Part shown: in pieces, positions 1-11,124 of the stretch | Position numbering within the stretch: position 1 is the stretch's first letter | Layout of the letters: every line of letters starts with the position of its first letter | Assembly (NCBI GenBank): GCA_015143295.1 | Contig: CM026560.1 | Span: 6,946,501 to 7,010,500 of the forward strand | Length of the DNA: 64,000 nt | Source of the DNA: Tetracentron sinense | Lineage: Eukaryota > Streptophyta > Magnoliopsida > Trochodendrales > Trochodendraceae | Direction of reading: 5' to 3' | Made by a program: the position numbers and the translations under genes | Notes under the pieces: generated by a model | What the model was told of the DNA's origin: nothing | What the model saw: only the letters and a program-made list of their open reading frames with translations | Databases searched by the model: none

Positions 1-460
1 GGCTTACTGGGCCCAATACCTTACACATTGACCAACCTCGGTCAAACAGAGATCTAATCTACCGGATTAGGCCCATTAGCCACCCTTGGTGCACACACAC
101 ACCCCCCCTAGCCTTGGCACTGGCTCATGTGCTAGAACTACGCTCGGTCTGATCTCACCCTAATGTGAGTACATAGACAACCCAACCTAGATTCGATCCT
201 ATTTTAGCTTTTCTTTCTTAGATTAGTCTTACTTTAAACACTTAGGCAATTTAGCAAAACTTTGACATTAATTGGCTTAATCCTAGGGAGTAAGGAACCG
301 TTGTAAAACGGAAGCCTCGGGATGCCTAACACTTTTCCTGGATTTAACCGAACCTCTTACCCTAATCTCAAATCATAGACCAAAGACCTTATCCAAATCC
401 TGGGGACTTATCCTTCCTGAATGAATAGGTGGCAACTCTAAAAACATCTTCACACCCGCG
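1..460 (-). mobile_element. Fragment of LTR-type repeat family A
   Basis: This stretch is, on the minus strand, a diverged copy of the repeat found on the plus strand at 51627-52255. Shared blocks include the 'agagt..ccacctattcattca' start, the 'tgttaggca(c/t)cc' block and the stretch about a transcript meeting 'gagatcagac..gagcgtagttc'. It carries no reading frame of note. The layout resembles the untranslated or LTR part of a plant LTR retrotransposon, but neither LTR ends nor a primer site is visible, so the class is uncertain. The fragment runs off the left window edge. Confidence 0.5.
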
Positions 461-634
461 AGAGTAAAACCTGTGAGTAAAAATCTCGCGCTCACACTAC
501 CTATGTGAAAGCATGTGATATTATGACATATTACCTAGTGGTTTGTATACGCTAAGTATTCAAGACTCAGTCGAACTGTTACTTCGGTAGGTCCTGTTGA
601 TGCACGTAGTCAGGAGCCTTGGGTTGAGGAGATG
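461..634 (+). mobile_element. Outer gypsy LTR relic, left part
   Basis: This is the left remainder of a gypsy LTR that was later split by the solo LTR at 635-3238. It contains the conserved LTR block 'gtttgtatacgctaagtattc' followed by 'ggtaggt' and the start of the acidic LTR reading frame (gagccttgggttgaggag). The right remainder is 3239-3527. The 5' limit is not resolved. Confidence 0.6.
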
Positions 635-1228
635 TGTAGAACCCCGGAACTAAGTTCACTAGGTTGTGAATAGTTCTGTGAATAGTGCTATGAATAGTGT
701 TGTGAATAGTGATGTAAATAGTGTTTTTCAATGCCTAAAGCCTTCATGGAATTATGGCTTTATGTTTTATAATGAAATGAGGTTTTAAATAAATCAAAAT
801 ATGTATGGAAAGTGTTTTGGGGGGTTTGTGATAAATGAAAAATAAGAGTATAACATACTCCAAGTGTCAAAGAAATGGATGCTTAAACATACCCTCAACT
901 TTAAGGAACTCTCACCGCTGATCGGAATCAAGTGATTTTTGAATTTTTGGAAAGGTATTGGAACCCTCTTCGAGGTTCATGTTTACCACTTCTTCAGATT
1001 TTGAGTCGAAGTTGGGTCAAACATCAGATTTCATAAATTGGGTCTGCTGAAATTCTGGACTGCTGAAATCCATTTCAGACCAGTCAGCTTTATGACCACT
1101 TTAGTATATGAATAAAGTATAATTAGAAGTTTTGCAAAACATGAAAGTTGTTTCCCTTTGAAAGACGAATCCAACGCAAGTTGAATCATCAAAATCGGAT
1201 AAGCGAGTCAAAAGTTATGGTCAAAATA

Positions 1229-1312
1229 CCAAAGTGGGAAAACGAAGCCCAGGCAGAGTTCAATTTCGACGACGAAGTGTGGTGGGGGGTTGATTTCGTC
1301 GACGAATTCAAC
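1229..1312 (+). promoter_or_regulatory. LTR palindrome slot, CGTCGACG variant
   Basis: In the position where other LTRs here carry the ACCGATCGATCGGT array, this LTR has TTCGACGACGAA and TTTCGTCGACGAA plus flanking complementary pieces. It lies about 100 bp upstream of the TATA box (TATAAATAG). The slot is equivalent by position, following the shared block ending near 1228; the sequence is different. Confidence 0.45.
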
Positions 1313-1479
1313 TCGAAAATGGCCAAAAACTTCCAGTAATGAGCTATAACTCATCACCGACCTTGGGAGATATTTTTCTACAATATTTTGAGATATTTGG
1401 CGGCCTTTAGGTTATAAATAGGGTCTGAATTTCATGTATAAGGGTTACCAAACCCTTGAATGTAATTAAGAGAGAGATT

Positions 1480-1514
1480 GAAGAAGAAGAAGAAGAAGAA
1501 GAAGAAGAAGAAGA
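1480..1514 (+). repeat. (GAA)n microsatellite
   Basis: About eleven uninterrupted GAA units lie in the predicted leader exon of the solo LTR, roughly 65 bp downstream of its TATA box. Confidence 0.95.
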
Positions 1515-2279
1515 GAAACTTTGTTCCTTTCCAACTGTTCTTCCCCAAGCTCAAGTGAGGTTCCAACCTTGTCAAGCTTCCTTCCTTTAGTGTTCTCGAG
1601 CTCACAAATCATCACTAAGGTGACTTCAAAGCTTGGAATTTCTCCAAGGAAATTCTGTTCGTGTTCTTGAAGAAGGGGGTTTTCAAAACCAGTTTTTCCA
1701 AAGCTTCAACCAAGCTTTCCTCAAGCTTGATTCAGTACACAGAAGTATAAGAACTTCCTTTTTAAGGTAGATACACTCTACTAGCTTTTAATTTCATAAA
1801 CCATCTTATAAATTCAAGATAAAATCCTTTGTATGGTGTTATGAACTAGTAGGGAATCCTACAAGCAAATTGTGATACTTTTATGCTTTAAACCAACGAA
1901 TAAAAAGTGTAGTAGTTCCTATTTTATTATTTGTTCTTGATGTTAAAATTCAAAGATGAAAAGCATGATTAAAAGACTTAAGTTTTGGGGAAAACCAATG
2001 AGAAAACCATATATTCTACTTGTGCTTGGATGTGTATGACTTCACTTATATCTTGGCTATTACTATAAATGAAAAGGTGAAATATTGTGATATGTAGAGT
2101 TTCCTTTTTGTCTACTATGTTATTCACAATTGCTACACAAGTACATATGTTGCATGATCGAGATTTTATCAATTATGGTTATCCAAAAAAGTAAAGGCAA
2201 AAGTAAAGTATAAGATGTAAAGAGGTAAATGGAAAGTATATGGAAAGTAAAGAGGCAAAGGAAGTATTTAGAAAAGTAA

Positions 2280-2575
2280 TGATACAGGATGATTCTAGTC
2301 ATCTATCTCAGGTTGATAGAAGGCCCGCCCATCTCCTGTAGGTTCATGGGTACTAATCAATCAAGTAATACCGATCGGGGAGGCACGATAGTAGGCCGCC
2401 TGGAAGGGAAAGGGATACTAGTCATCGGATTCTGACGAATAGCAGGCCACCCCGAAGGAAGATGGATACTAGTCGTCTACTCTGAAGGTAGCCGAAGGTG
2501 AGGATAACAGTAGGCCCGCCCAGTTTATGTGGGTACATGGGTACTAGTTGCCCGACTCCTTAGGTGGATCTAGGG
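2280..2575 (+). repeat. Decayed minisatellite in solo LTR
   Basis: Three to four imperfect units contain 'gggatactagtcat/gtc', 'gaggataacagtaggc' and 'ggtacatgggtactag'. The same array occurs reversed at about 54690-54960. It lies between the donor-like and acceptor-like sites of the LTR. Confidence 0.65.
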
Positions 2576-2865
2576 TATTTTAAATACCTGTAGATGAAAA
2601 GTATGAAACTAAGGTATTTTACAATACCTTAATGCAAAGATGTAAAGAAATGTAAAGTAAAGATGGTAAAGCAAAAGAAGATGTTTCTCCGAGATATATG
2701 CATATGATTGTTTTCAAATTAAGTTTTCCGCACTCTGATTAAAGTAATGCATGTGAAATGATTTGAACTACAATATATATGCTGCATTTATGTTTATGAT
2801 ATTACTATCTAGTGGTTTGTATACGCGGAGTATTCAATACTCAGCCGTACATATTATGTCGGCAG

Positions 2866-2999
2866 GTGTCTTCGACATTAGAGGTGAGCATCCTCAGGAG
2901 CCTCGGGTTGAGGAAGAGTATATTGAGCAAGTGCCTATTCCGGAGGAGCTTCAGGAGTATCAGAGGATACTTGATAGGTGGTGGCCTCAAAATGAGTGA
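2866..2999 (+). other. Conserved acidic LTR reading frame (PRVEEEY type)
   Basis: This reading frame lies directly after the acceptor-like GGCAG and encodes an acidic peptide with PRVEEEYIEQVPIPEEL and a terminal LDRWW. Related frames occur in the other gypsy LTRs (32235-32368, 39255-39388, 44126-44233, 61157-61272, and reversed 54249-54386). The shared core is (E/G)PWVEEEY. The frame is open upstream to an ATG at 2763, but conservation begins only at the acceptor, so it may be an exon of a spliced leader. Function is unknown. Confidence 0.45.
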
Positions 3000-3238
3000 G
3001 ATAGGGAGAGACTGATACCTGTATTTTGATGAGCGAGCATGTTCGCTCTTTATTTTGGATTATTGTATAAACTTGGATATAGTATGTATAGAAAATTTTG
3101 TATTCTGCTTCCGCTTTAGTATGTTTTATAAGTTGTACAGGATGTTAAGTATGCTTTATGTGTCATACGGGATGGTTTGACACGGCGGTCATGAACTAAA
3201 GTATCCCTAACTCCTAGGGGGTATTTTGGGTCGTGACA

Positions 3239-3527
3239 AGATGTACATTAAGGAAGTGCCTACTTTTGGTGAGCTTCAGGAGCAGAGGGCACTTGATAGG
3301 TGGCCCTATCTTTGAGTGATGAAAGAGAGTGATTGTACACATATTTTGTAAGTGGGCATGTCCACTTATTACTTTAGTTGCTTGTATAAAGCTTTGAATA
3401 CGGTGATGTTATAAAGAAATTTTTAGTCCGCTTTTTAGTATGTCTTATATGTTTTACAGGATGGTTCAATAATGAATTCACAACGCCAAAGTATCCTAAC
3501 TCCTAAGGGGTATTTTGGATCGCGACA
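3239..3527 (+). mobile_element. Outer gypsy LTR relic, right part
   Basis: This continues the LTR interrupted at 634. It resumes within the acidic reading frame (aaggaagtgcctactttt, gagcttcagg), then shows the 'tccgctttttagtatg' block and the terminal 'aactcctaaggggtatttt...cgcgaca' that ends gypsy LTRs in this window. The LTR end is placed at 3527. Confidence 0.7.
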
Positions 3528-4135
3528 AACTAAATCAATGCCGAGTTGATTTAGATTCAAGGTTGAGGTACATCTCTGGTATTGGTGATCAAATTTTATT
3601 GAGGAAGACATGTACAATTTATCTCCAAGGTGATTTCAGATATTTTGGATCAGCATGGAGTGGTGGACACATGTCACAGGCAAAGGCACAAACAAGAGAT
3701 CTTTATGGGGCTGCAAATTAAATTAAGAGGAAGATTATAACAATTTTTGTATCTTTATTCTAATTGTTAGATTGTCTCTTGACCTAACGGTTATGACTCT
3801 TTTATTCATTGAGTTTTATTAACTGACTAATATAAAGAGAGAAAGAGGGATTTTTTGGAGCCATCAATTGCGAAGGGTTGTCTTTTGTGAGGTTTTCACA
3901 GGTTTGAGAGGTAGAGAGAAATAAGGATGTAAAATGATGTTTTTTGGTGTGAGTTTTGGGTATTGAAATACACCTTCTTCTGTTTTTATCGTCATTCTTA
4001 TAATGAAAGATTCGAATGTTGTTCCCGTGGACATAGGTTTCTACACCAAATTATGTAAATTCTTTGTGCTATTGCATATTTTCTAGATTCAATTTCTCGG
4101 TGTTTCTCGTAACAATACTTACAGGTTAATGGAGA
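3528..4135 (+). mobile_element. Possible decayed copia LTR
   Basis: No gene is recognised. The block around 4020-4080 ('cccgtggacataggt', then 'ccaaattatgtaaattc') resembles the end of Tork-type copia LTRs, where transcripts read 'cccgtggacgtagg'. The small open frame at 3515-3721 matches nothing recognised. No target duplication or partner LTR is visible, so this is a tentative relic call. Confidence 0.35.
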
Positions 4136-7100
4136 TTGAATGATAATAATATCGAGCTTGAACAAAGTTGATTAAGCTTGAGCCGTGCTTGAACACCTCT
4201 GTATTTTAATCAGTTGAATCTGACCAACCCACTAATTGGATCAGATCGGATTGGCTCGAATCACTCCTATTCAGATGGATCTTGTCACATACACCATCGC
4301 GGATATACACACGTTGAAAAAAAAGAAAGAAAGATCACAATCAAAAAATGGAGAAAGTGGTCTCATTTATGCCACATGTTTGGAACTTTGGGAATGGGCA
4401 TATCAAAAGTGATATTGAGGCACGTTGTAGGTCGTACTTTCCAATCTAAGTGTGATTTGAAGGCAATAGCGGCGTAGATCTCCTTCCCACTCAGTCCTAT
4501 TCTCACCATGAATCATTTTGGATTCTCACTACAATTGCCTCCAATTTCCTTCCTCTTCCTCACCGTCCATTAGAAAAGATAGGAACTACTCCAAAAATCC
4601 CCATTATACTCATTAAGGCCTCAACTTGTTCGATTGGAAAATGACAAAAAGTAATCAACCAAACCACAACCCCTCCACCCAAATTTTCTTATCTCCTACC
4701 CTACTTGTGAGAAAGTGATGGATTTGTCCCTCTTGGTCTTGGCCCCTTAGTACATTTGGCCTTTTCTTCCCTAGATGTGTATATAAACATTATAAGAACA
4801 AAAGTCCATCTTCAAAAGGGGTAATTAAACATCACATTTTGTTCCAAACAGACATGGTTAATTTTGTAAGCACTCATGAATATTAAACTAAGTGTTTTGG
4901 GTCTTTGAAATTAGGTCAAACTTCCATGGATGGGGTTGAAAATACTACTTCAATCCGGCCCCTAAGCATCTGATACTCTCTGTATAACCCTGCAAGGATC
5001 TTATTCATTTTCTATCCTTAAAACTCTACATTTGTTAAATGTGTAATAAATATCAATAATATGCCGTCCGGTCGGATGCCCGCCGTATAAATTTAATTTT
5101 AAATTTTAAGCTAATAATATACTAAATAACTTGGTCTCCCACTTTCACGTGTGCTAACTGCTATGGTATTAGTTTTACCAAATCATCCCTAATCACATAA
5201 TAGTTTGACATGGTTCATGCATAGTCTTTTGGGCGGCACACACATTGTTAGAACTTTGTATTTTCTTTGATTTTCTTGTACGTGGTGGCATCATTTATCT
5301 ACTGTTAGTAGTTAAGGTTAGTATGTTAATTACTAAGAGTGGACCTCCTTATGCCACATCACCAAGGAAAGGAATCCCAGGACCACCCTCATGAGAGGAG
5401 GCAAACCTCATTTCCGAGCTAGATGGGTAGGTGTAAATATAAAATTGAGTTATTTCAAATCCCTATGATGTTAATTGACTTTTCTTTTATTGGTAAGCAT
5501 GGTGATTAGTGGATTAGCATGCAAGCCTAATCAGGTCGCGATTTCGACACCCAATAACTAACCCCACTTAGCAATCTGGCATCCTTATTATGAAGAATCA
5601 TTAGTAATATCAATTAGTAATGTTAGATTAATATTTCTTTTCCCTGAAACAGTGTCCTAAAACCATGTCCTGGATTTGACTATCATGCGCTACTTTTAAA
5701 TATCATTTTCACGTTGATTTTTGTGCTGTTACAATTTTATATCATCATAATTAATAGCGATTAGCAAAGAATTATGGTTTCAATGGTTTTAATTTACAAT
5801 ATTGTACCAAATTCACTCTCTACTCCCAGATGGTTGAGTCATGATCCCTCTTCATTCATTAACCGGCTCCTAACCTGCTTGGCCACGTTTAATTTTTAGA
5901 AAGCAAATTGTTCCCTGTGGTCATGAGTGTTTAAAGGCTAGGATCAAATCGGATATACGGATTTAACAACCGTAAACAATTGTACAAGAGATCCTGACCA
6001 TCAAACACTCAGGCCATAGGAAGAACCCAAGGAAGAGTACAAACGATTTGGTTCCCACTTTCTACTCATGTATGTAAAGAGCTTAATTAGTTAATCAACC
6101 CAATGGGTAGAAAATTTTAGCGAACAATTACAAGTTCACTATGAACTATGCAAATTCACTAACGAAAAATCAACTTAAAGGCTCAAGGCTTCTAAAAACG
6201 CTGATTGGAGCTTAGATAAAGTCGTCAAGAAGATCTCTGACTTACTAATATTACAAAATAAACTCAGCACCATGTTACATATTAACATACCCATAAGAAA
6301 TCTGTTGATTTCCTACGAGAAAAATAAATACCGTGGATTACTGATTTATGGTCTATCTTAAAATATGGCTTTGGCAATTATAATGACTTAAAGCAATATA
6401 TAATTACGCTATATGTAAATAACAACAATCCTCTAGTTATTGATGATGTAAGCGACAAGTTTCTTGATATTAAATACAATATTTATTAATTTTTATCAGA
6501 TTCAATGTATGATCTGTAATATTTGAATAATAGAATATACTAAAAATAGTCTTAAATTAGAAGAAATTATATTCACCTTTGTAGTAAATTTAAATGAAAA
6601 ATGTTAGTTTCCAATATTGTCAACCATTAATCCTCTTAAAAAGAAAAAGTTAAACAGATGCAGGTCCTACCAAAAAATATTTTGATTTTTTCTTTTATTA
6701 GAGTGATTAATAGTTGACACAAGTAGGCCAGCACTCTTCATGAAAAAAATAGTAAGCCAACAAGAAGGTTTTTTTTTTTTTTTGTGAGGTAAAAGGATAG
6801 GCCTCTTAGAGCATCTAAATCCTCTGGGCCCCTACAAACCCCTCAATCACACCCCCCACTAAGAAAGTTGGGATAAATCTTGATGGTGGCCACAAGGGGA
6901 AGGGATTGGAACTCAAGATTCCCAAGGGGTGGTCTCATTACCACAAAGGGACTTGTTTGCCATTTGAAGGAAAGGAGTAACTAAACAGTTAATGGCCTTA
7001 AGCCGTCCTTTTTATGTCGTCAATAAAGTCAAAAAGAATTAGGTTCGCACTTCGCTCTTGGCGTCAGCCATTTCATCATCTTTGTCTACCTTATTTTTCC

Positions 7101-7280
7101 CCTTATTTTTTCCATTAGTATTAGTTAGCTAGCTATGTAGACTTGGTTCTTACTGGACAATTTTGGAGAGAAATGCTCTCCTTGCGACAAATGTCGCTAT
7201 TTGGTAGCTCCCCTTTTCGTCCCCTCTATTTATATGCTCTTTGTCCACTCCCACTGCCATGGCAGTTTCTTTGACACAAC
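4136..7280. other. Intergenic DNA upstream of the dioxygenase gene
   Basis: There is no convincing gene, LTR end or transposase here. The DNA is AT-rich and single-copy-like compared with the flanks. The only structure is a weak foldback at 5905-6045. An open frame at 4214-4477 has no recognisable domain and is treated as chance. Confidence 0.6.
5905..6045. repeat. Small foldback (MITE-like)
   Basis: Two imperfect inverted arms, 'ctgtggtcatgagtgttt..ctaggatc' and 'gatcctgaccatcaaacactcaggccatagg', enclose a short AT-rich centre. The arms agree at roughly three quarters of positions. No target duplication was found. Confidence 0.4.
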
Positions 7281-7290
7281 CATATAAATC
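7281..7290 (+). promoter_or_regulatory. TATA box of the dioxygenase gene
   Basis: CATATAAATC lies 69-78 bp upstream of the ATG at 7359, a normal distance for a plant leader of about 45 nt. A second TATA-like tract (ctatttatatgc) occurs near 7226. Confidence 0.6.
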
Positions 7291-7358
7291 CCCATCCCCC
7301 TAAGAATACTTCATCCAACACTTGTGATTCTTCCCCCTTTCCCGACCTCCAAAAAGCA

Positions 7359-8874
7359 ATGATCGAAACGAAAATCAAATCGAATCCACCTCTCCTAGAT
7401 CAATATGAAGATCTTTTACGCCGCCCCCACAACTTTTGCACTACTCAATGCGATGATCGCCAAAATGGAATGGCTATAGGGGAATGCGAACTCCCATTAA
7501 TAGACCTTGGTGGTCTAACAAGCCACCATGCAGGGGAGAGGCAGGCTTGTGTGGAGAGGATCGCGAGAGCATCGTCGGAGTGGGGATTTTTCCAGGTGGT
7601 GAACCATGGGATCAGTTCTGAACTACTTTGGGAGATGAGGAAAGAGCAAGTGAAGGTTTTTGATACACCATTTGAGAGAAAAGCTAGTTGTGGGCTTTTG
7701 AATGAATCATATAGGTGGGGGACTCCAACGGCTATTTCTCCAAAACAATTCTCTTGGTCTGAGGCTTTCCATATTCCTCTCACTAAGATATCAGAAGAGG
7801 CTTGCTATGGAGAATTTGGTTCTCTAAGGTATATTACTTTCTCAGCATCCATTAACTTAGTAAAATGACTCTAATGTCCTTTCTATCTTTTAATCAACAT
7901 ATACTATTGTATTTTCCTATCTCAATCTTTGTCTTAAGGATGACATACAAACTAAAATAATGATAATTAGTCATTTCAATGATCTAAGATGCTTAGCTTC
8001 TTTAATTTGTTTTTACCCTTTACTAATTTTGCCTACTACGTACTGCTATAGGGAAGTGATGGAGAAATTTGCAGTGGCGATGTCAAAACTTGCTCGGTTG
8101 CTTGCTGGAGTTCTCGTGGAGAATTTGGGTCACTCAAAGGGTTTTTTCAAAGAAATTTGTAACGAAAGCACGTGCTATCTTCGCTTGAACCACTACCCAG
8201 TGTGCCCAATTGCGTCGGATATCTTCGGCTTAGTGCCTCACACCGACAGTGATTTTCTTACCATCCTTTGTCAAGATCAAGTTGGTGGATTACAACTGAT
8301 GAAGGATTCCAAATGGGTCTCTGTGAAACCAAATCAAGATGCTCTTATCGTCAATATTGGTGATCTTTTTCAGGTAATTAACTTTAGCATGCCAATTTAT
8401 GTGATTGAGCAGTGATTGGCATACCTGGGAAATGGATTTTAAAATCCAAGGCTGGGCCTCATTGGTCCATGCCCCCCCCCCTCTTAAGGGTATTTAAGAG
8501 GGGGGGGCATGGACCAATGAGGTCCAGCCTTGGAGTTTAAAATCCATTTCCCAAGGTACGTTAACTATTTCCCTATGTGATTATAAGTTCATTTTAAATG
8601 AAACCACCTATGAATTCTCATTTTAGTACAATAATAAATGTAGGCTTGGAGCAATGATGTATACAAGAGCGTGGAGCACAAGGTGATGGCAAATGGAAAG
8701 ACGGGGAGATACTCAATAGCCTACTTTCTATGCCCTTCTTATGATTCTTTGATAGGAAGTTGCAAAGAGCCTTCTGTTTATAGGAAATTCACTTTTGGAG
8801 AATACAGGAAGCAGGTTCAAGAAGATGTGAAGAAAACAGGCCACAAAGTGGGCCTTCCAAGATTTCTCCAATAG
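7359..8874 (+). CDS. GA2ox8: Gibberellin 2-beta-dioxygenase (GA2ox8-like), 3 exons
   Basis: This is a 2-oxoglutarate/Fe(II) dioxygenase predicted to inactivate gibberellins by 2-beta-hydroxylation in the cytosol. The similarity is closest to the GA2ox7/8 class that acts on C20 gibberellins. Exons: 7359-7828, 8052-8373 and 8644-8874, joined by GT-AG introns (AAG|GTATAT..CTATAG| and CAG|GTAATT..TGTAG|). The product is 340 residues with no stop, the usual family length. Visible motifs are FFQVVNHGI at 77-85, NHYPVC at 203-208, iron ligands H220, D222 (HTD) and H276, and the 2-oxoglutarate pair R286/S288 (RYS). Two introns at these places are typical of GA2ox genes. It is the only intact host gene in the window. 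Intron 2 carries a long hairpin. The family call is firm; the exact member and substrate are inferred. Confidence 0.9.
8424..8556. repeat. Long hairpin in intron 2 of the dioxygenase gene
   Basis: Two arms of about 60 bp are almost perfectly complementary (start TGGGAAATGGATTTTAAAAT, end its reverse complement) and flank a loop of about 10 bp (agggtattta). Arms differ at only a few positions, mainly a G/A change and the length of the C/G run. It is probably a small foldback transposon; no clear duplication beyond 'tac' on each side. Confidence 0.85.
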
Positions 8875-9450
8875 ATTACATACTGGAGGAAAGTTGGATC
8901 TTAGTCGATATGGGTGCTGCTCTATATTTGGGACTTGAACACCCTCAGATTTAACATCAGATATATAAAGTTTGATAAGCGATATTAATGTCAAATCAGT
9001 TATGGTACAAATAGAATAAAGACGCTGGATTGAAATGCATAGATGAACAATACCCTAGTTCTCTCACTCATATTCAACTTTAACGTGACATCTACATACC
9101 ACTGTATTTCCAAATTCAGAAAAAAAAAATAAAAAAATAGAAGAGATTAAAAAAAGAATCAGAAGTGTGATATGTGTAAGATCGAGGTTTCCATTTTATT
9201 CTATTCTTATTTGTGCATAGCAATCTAAGGTGTACTTTCTACCATAATGCAACGATGATTGGATCAATTGACTGTCCTCTTTACAGTCAGCACCTTTTTT
9301 TGGCTGAAATGATATCATGGAACACACTCGAAACGTGCACACACAGCCAAACCTAAGGTAGCTGCTAAGGTGCCGTAAGGGTAAGTCCAAGTAACCAGTT
9401 TAAAGGGCCTGTCTTATTGTAGAGGTTGCTCTCAACATCCTACATGGCAT
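8875..9450. other. 3' flank of the dioxygenase gene
   Basis: There is a possible poly(A) signal AATAAA at 9014-9019 and an A-rich stretch at 9120-9160. No gene or repeat is recognised up to the hAT-type element. Confidence 0.5.
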
Positions 9451-9712
9451 CAGGGGCGGAGCCACATGGGGCCAGGGGGGTTGAAGTTCCCCTTGAATTT
9501 TGATAAAAATAATAATCTTATGGTATTAATTGATAGAAAAGAGATTTCTTGGGAATTATTGGATGAATTACAATGGATAACCCAAAACTCTTAACTTGAA
9601 AAGACAATGTTAAAGATAATCTTCCTCTACTAAAAATATTAATCCAAGATTGAGATTGTGATGAAATACACTTATGATACAGTGTATCTCATGCATTTAT
9701 TTTCCTAATACT

Positions 9713-10075
9713 TGTAAGAGAATTAATCACACATCGACTAAATAGAGAAATAGTTGTGGCCTTATATACATGTAAGGCCTCTCCACTCATAGCCAATTGG
9801 TTTTGAGTTGGACGCTTTCACATGGTATCAGAGCCCAAAAGGCCCAATGGCCAAATTATGCTCACTCACGATGACAGATCCAAACAGAAAGGCTGTATGA
9901 TTGACGACCCAAAAAAAAAAGGCGCACGTGACAGACCTAGAATTAGGGCTGCACGTGAGGGGGCGTGTAAGAGAATTAATCACACATCGACTAAATAGAG
10001 AAATAGTTGTGGCCTTATATACATGTAAGGCCTCTCCACTCATAGCCAATTGGTTTTGAGTTGGACGCTTTCACA
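9713..10075 (+). mobile_element. TRIM retrotransposon, TSD ATACT
   Basis: This 363-bp element has two identical 110-bp LTRs (9713-9822 and 9966-10075; start TGTAAGAG, end TTTCACA). A perfect tRNA-Met primer site TGGTATCAGAGCC follows the left LTR at 9823. A purine tract GAGGGGGCG (9957-9965) precedes the right LTR. The exact 5-bp duplication ATACT lies at 9708-9712 and 10076-10080. The internal part is only 143 bp and non-coding, so movement would need enzymes supplied by another element. It is nested inside the hAT-type element. Confidence 0.95.
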
Positions 10076-10873
10076 ATACTCTCCCTCAAACATATGGGGA
10101 TAGAAATATCCTCGTGGGTTTGCCATTGTAAACATGGTGTGCTTGCCAATGATTGCCTGCCATTGTAAATTTAATGTTGCTATAAACTGCACAATAACAT
10201 ATGCTTCGTGCGCTAAAGATCAAAGAACCTCTATGGGTCTTGACTCTTGAAGGACAACCTCTATGGGCTTGAAGAAAGAAGCTTTTAATGGACTAGAAAC
10301 CTGAAAGGGCCTCTAATGGGATAAATAAAAGACCTCCGACGAAATAGATAAAGAGCCTCAATAGGCTAAGAAGAGCAGCCTTAATAGGCTGGAATGGGCC
10401 TCTCGTAGGCCTGAAATGGTATCTATGGACCTCAAAATAGGGCTTCTGTGAACCTCAAAATATGACTTCTGTGGGCCTGACATATGAGCCTCATGGGCTA
10501 TCTTTTTTTTATTTTTTTGGTTGGAAACTTTATCAAACAGGGACGAGGGTTTAATTAAAACCCTAAAAAAAAAATTGTTGCAGATGATTGCAGCCATGGG
10601 TTTGGCCGGCAATAATTGCAGCTTCTGAGAATGATAGTAGTGCTTCCGGCAAAGATGATAACAGCAGCTTAGGGTGGTGGATTTGGGCGGCAATGATAGC
10701 GGCTTCTGACAGTGTTATGGCTGTTGAGAGAGAGAGAACATCCATCTGTCAACCAAAAGAAAGTGAAGGAGGTTTTTAGGCCGTGGCTGGCGAAGCTAGA
10801 GGTGCTACCTTCTTAGTGGCGGAGGTGAAGAAGGACGGAGGAGTGGAGCCGAGGGATGGGATCACTAACCCCC

Positions 10874-10911
10874 TATATATATATATATATATGTATATAT
10901 ATTCTTTACAA
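10874..10911. repeat. (TA)n microsatellite
   Basis: A TATATA run with one G interruption, inside the hAT-type element. Confidence 0.9.
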
Positions 10912-11124
10912 ACGGACACAAATGCAAAAGCAATAACTCATGAAATTGACCCTTAAAAAAAATTGGGGCCTACACCCAACTCTAATGCTAACCCCCTACA
11001 AGAGAATCCTGGCTCCGCTACTGCAGGGCATTATCTCATTAGCTGTAATACAACCCTTTCCACCTCATTAACACTCTCCCTCTCATTAAATCTCTCAAAT
11101 ACCCATTGTGGACTACATCATCTA

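Larger units (their letters stand above)
635..3238 (+). mobile_element. Solo Ty3/gypsy LTR, TSD AGATG
   Basis: A 2604-bp LTR starts TGTAGAACCCCGG and ends GGGTCGTGACA. It is flanked on both sides by the exact 5-bp duplication AGATG (630-634 and 3239-3243). No internal retrotransposon sequence follows, so this is a solo LTR left by LTR-LTR recombination. Inside are the conserved stretch around 1160-1225, a palindrome slot with TTCGTCGACGAA (about 1229-1312), a TATA box (TATAAATAG, about 1410-1418), a GAA microsatellite, a donor-like AAG|GTAGAT (intron from 1767), a minisatellite (2280-2575), an acceptor-like GGCAG|GT (2865) and the acidic reading frame. It sits inside an older LTR of the same superfamily. 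Confidence 0.9.
9451..11023. mobile_element. Non-autonomous hAT-type element
   Basis: The ends read CAGGGGCGGAGCCAC and, reversed, CAGTAGCGGAGCCAG, typical of plant hAT terminal repeats. The flanks are 8-bp near-identical duplications, CATGGCAT (9443-9450) and CAGGGCAT (11024-11031), with one mismatch. Removing the TRIM at 9713-10075 leaves about 1.2 kb without any transposase reading frame. A related empty site lies at about 11458-11548. Confidence 0.8.

Noticed and set aside
3515-3721. Open frame of 68 codons after the LTR end at 3527
   Set aside because: It starts inside the LTR terminus and matches no family I recognise; it precedes a decayed copia-LTR-like stretch.
4214-4477. Open frame of 87 codons upstream of the dioxygenase gene
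   Set aside because: No recognisable domain, no splice or promoter context, composition as in the surrounding non-coding DNA.
9823-9836. Possible tRNA gene at the TGGTATCAGAGCC matches
   Set aside because: Only the 12-14 bases complementary to a tRNA end are present; these are primer sites next to LTR ends.
10588-10779. Open frames on both strands in the hAT-type element
   Set aside because: Short, overlapping on opposite strands, no transposase motifs.
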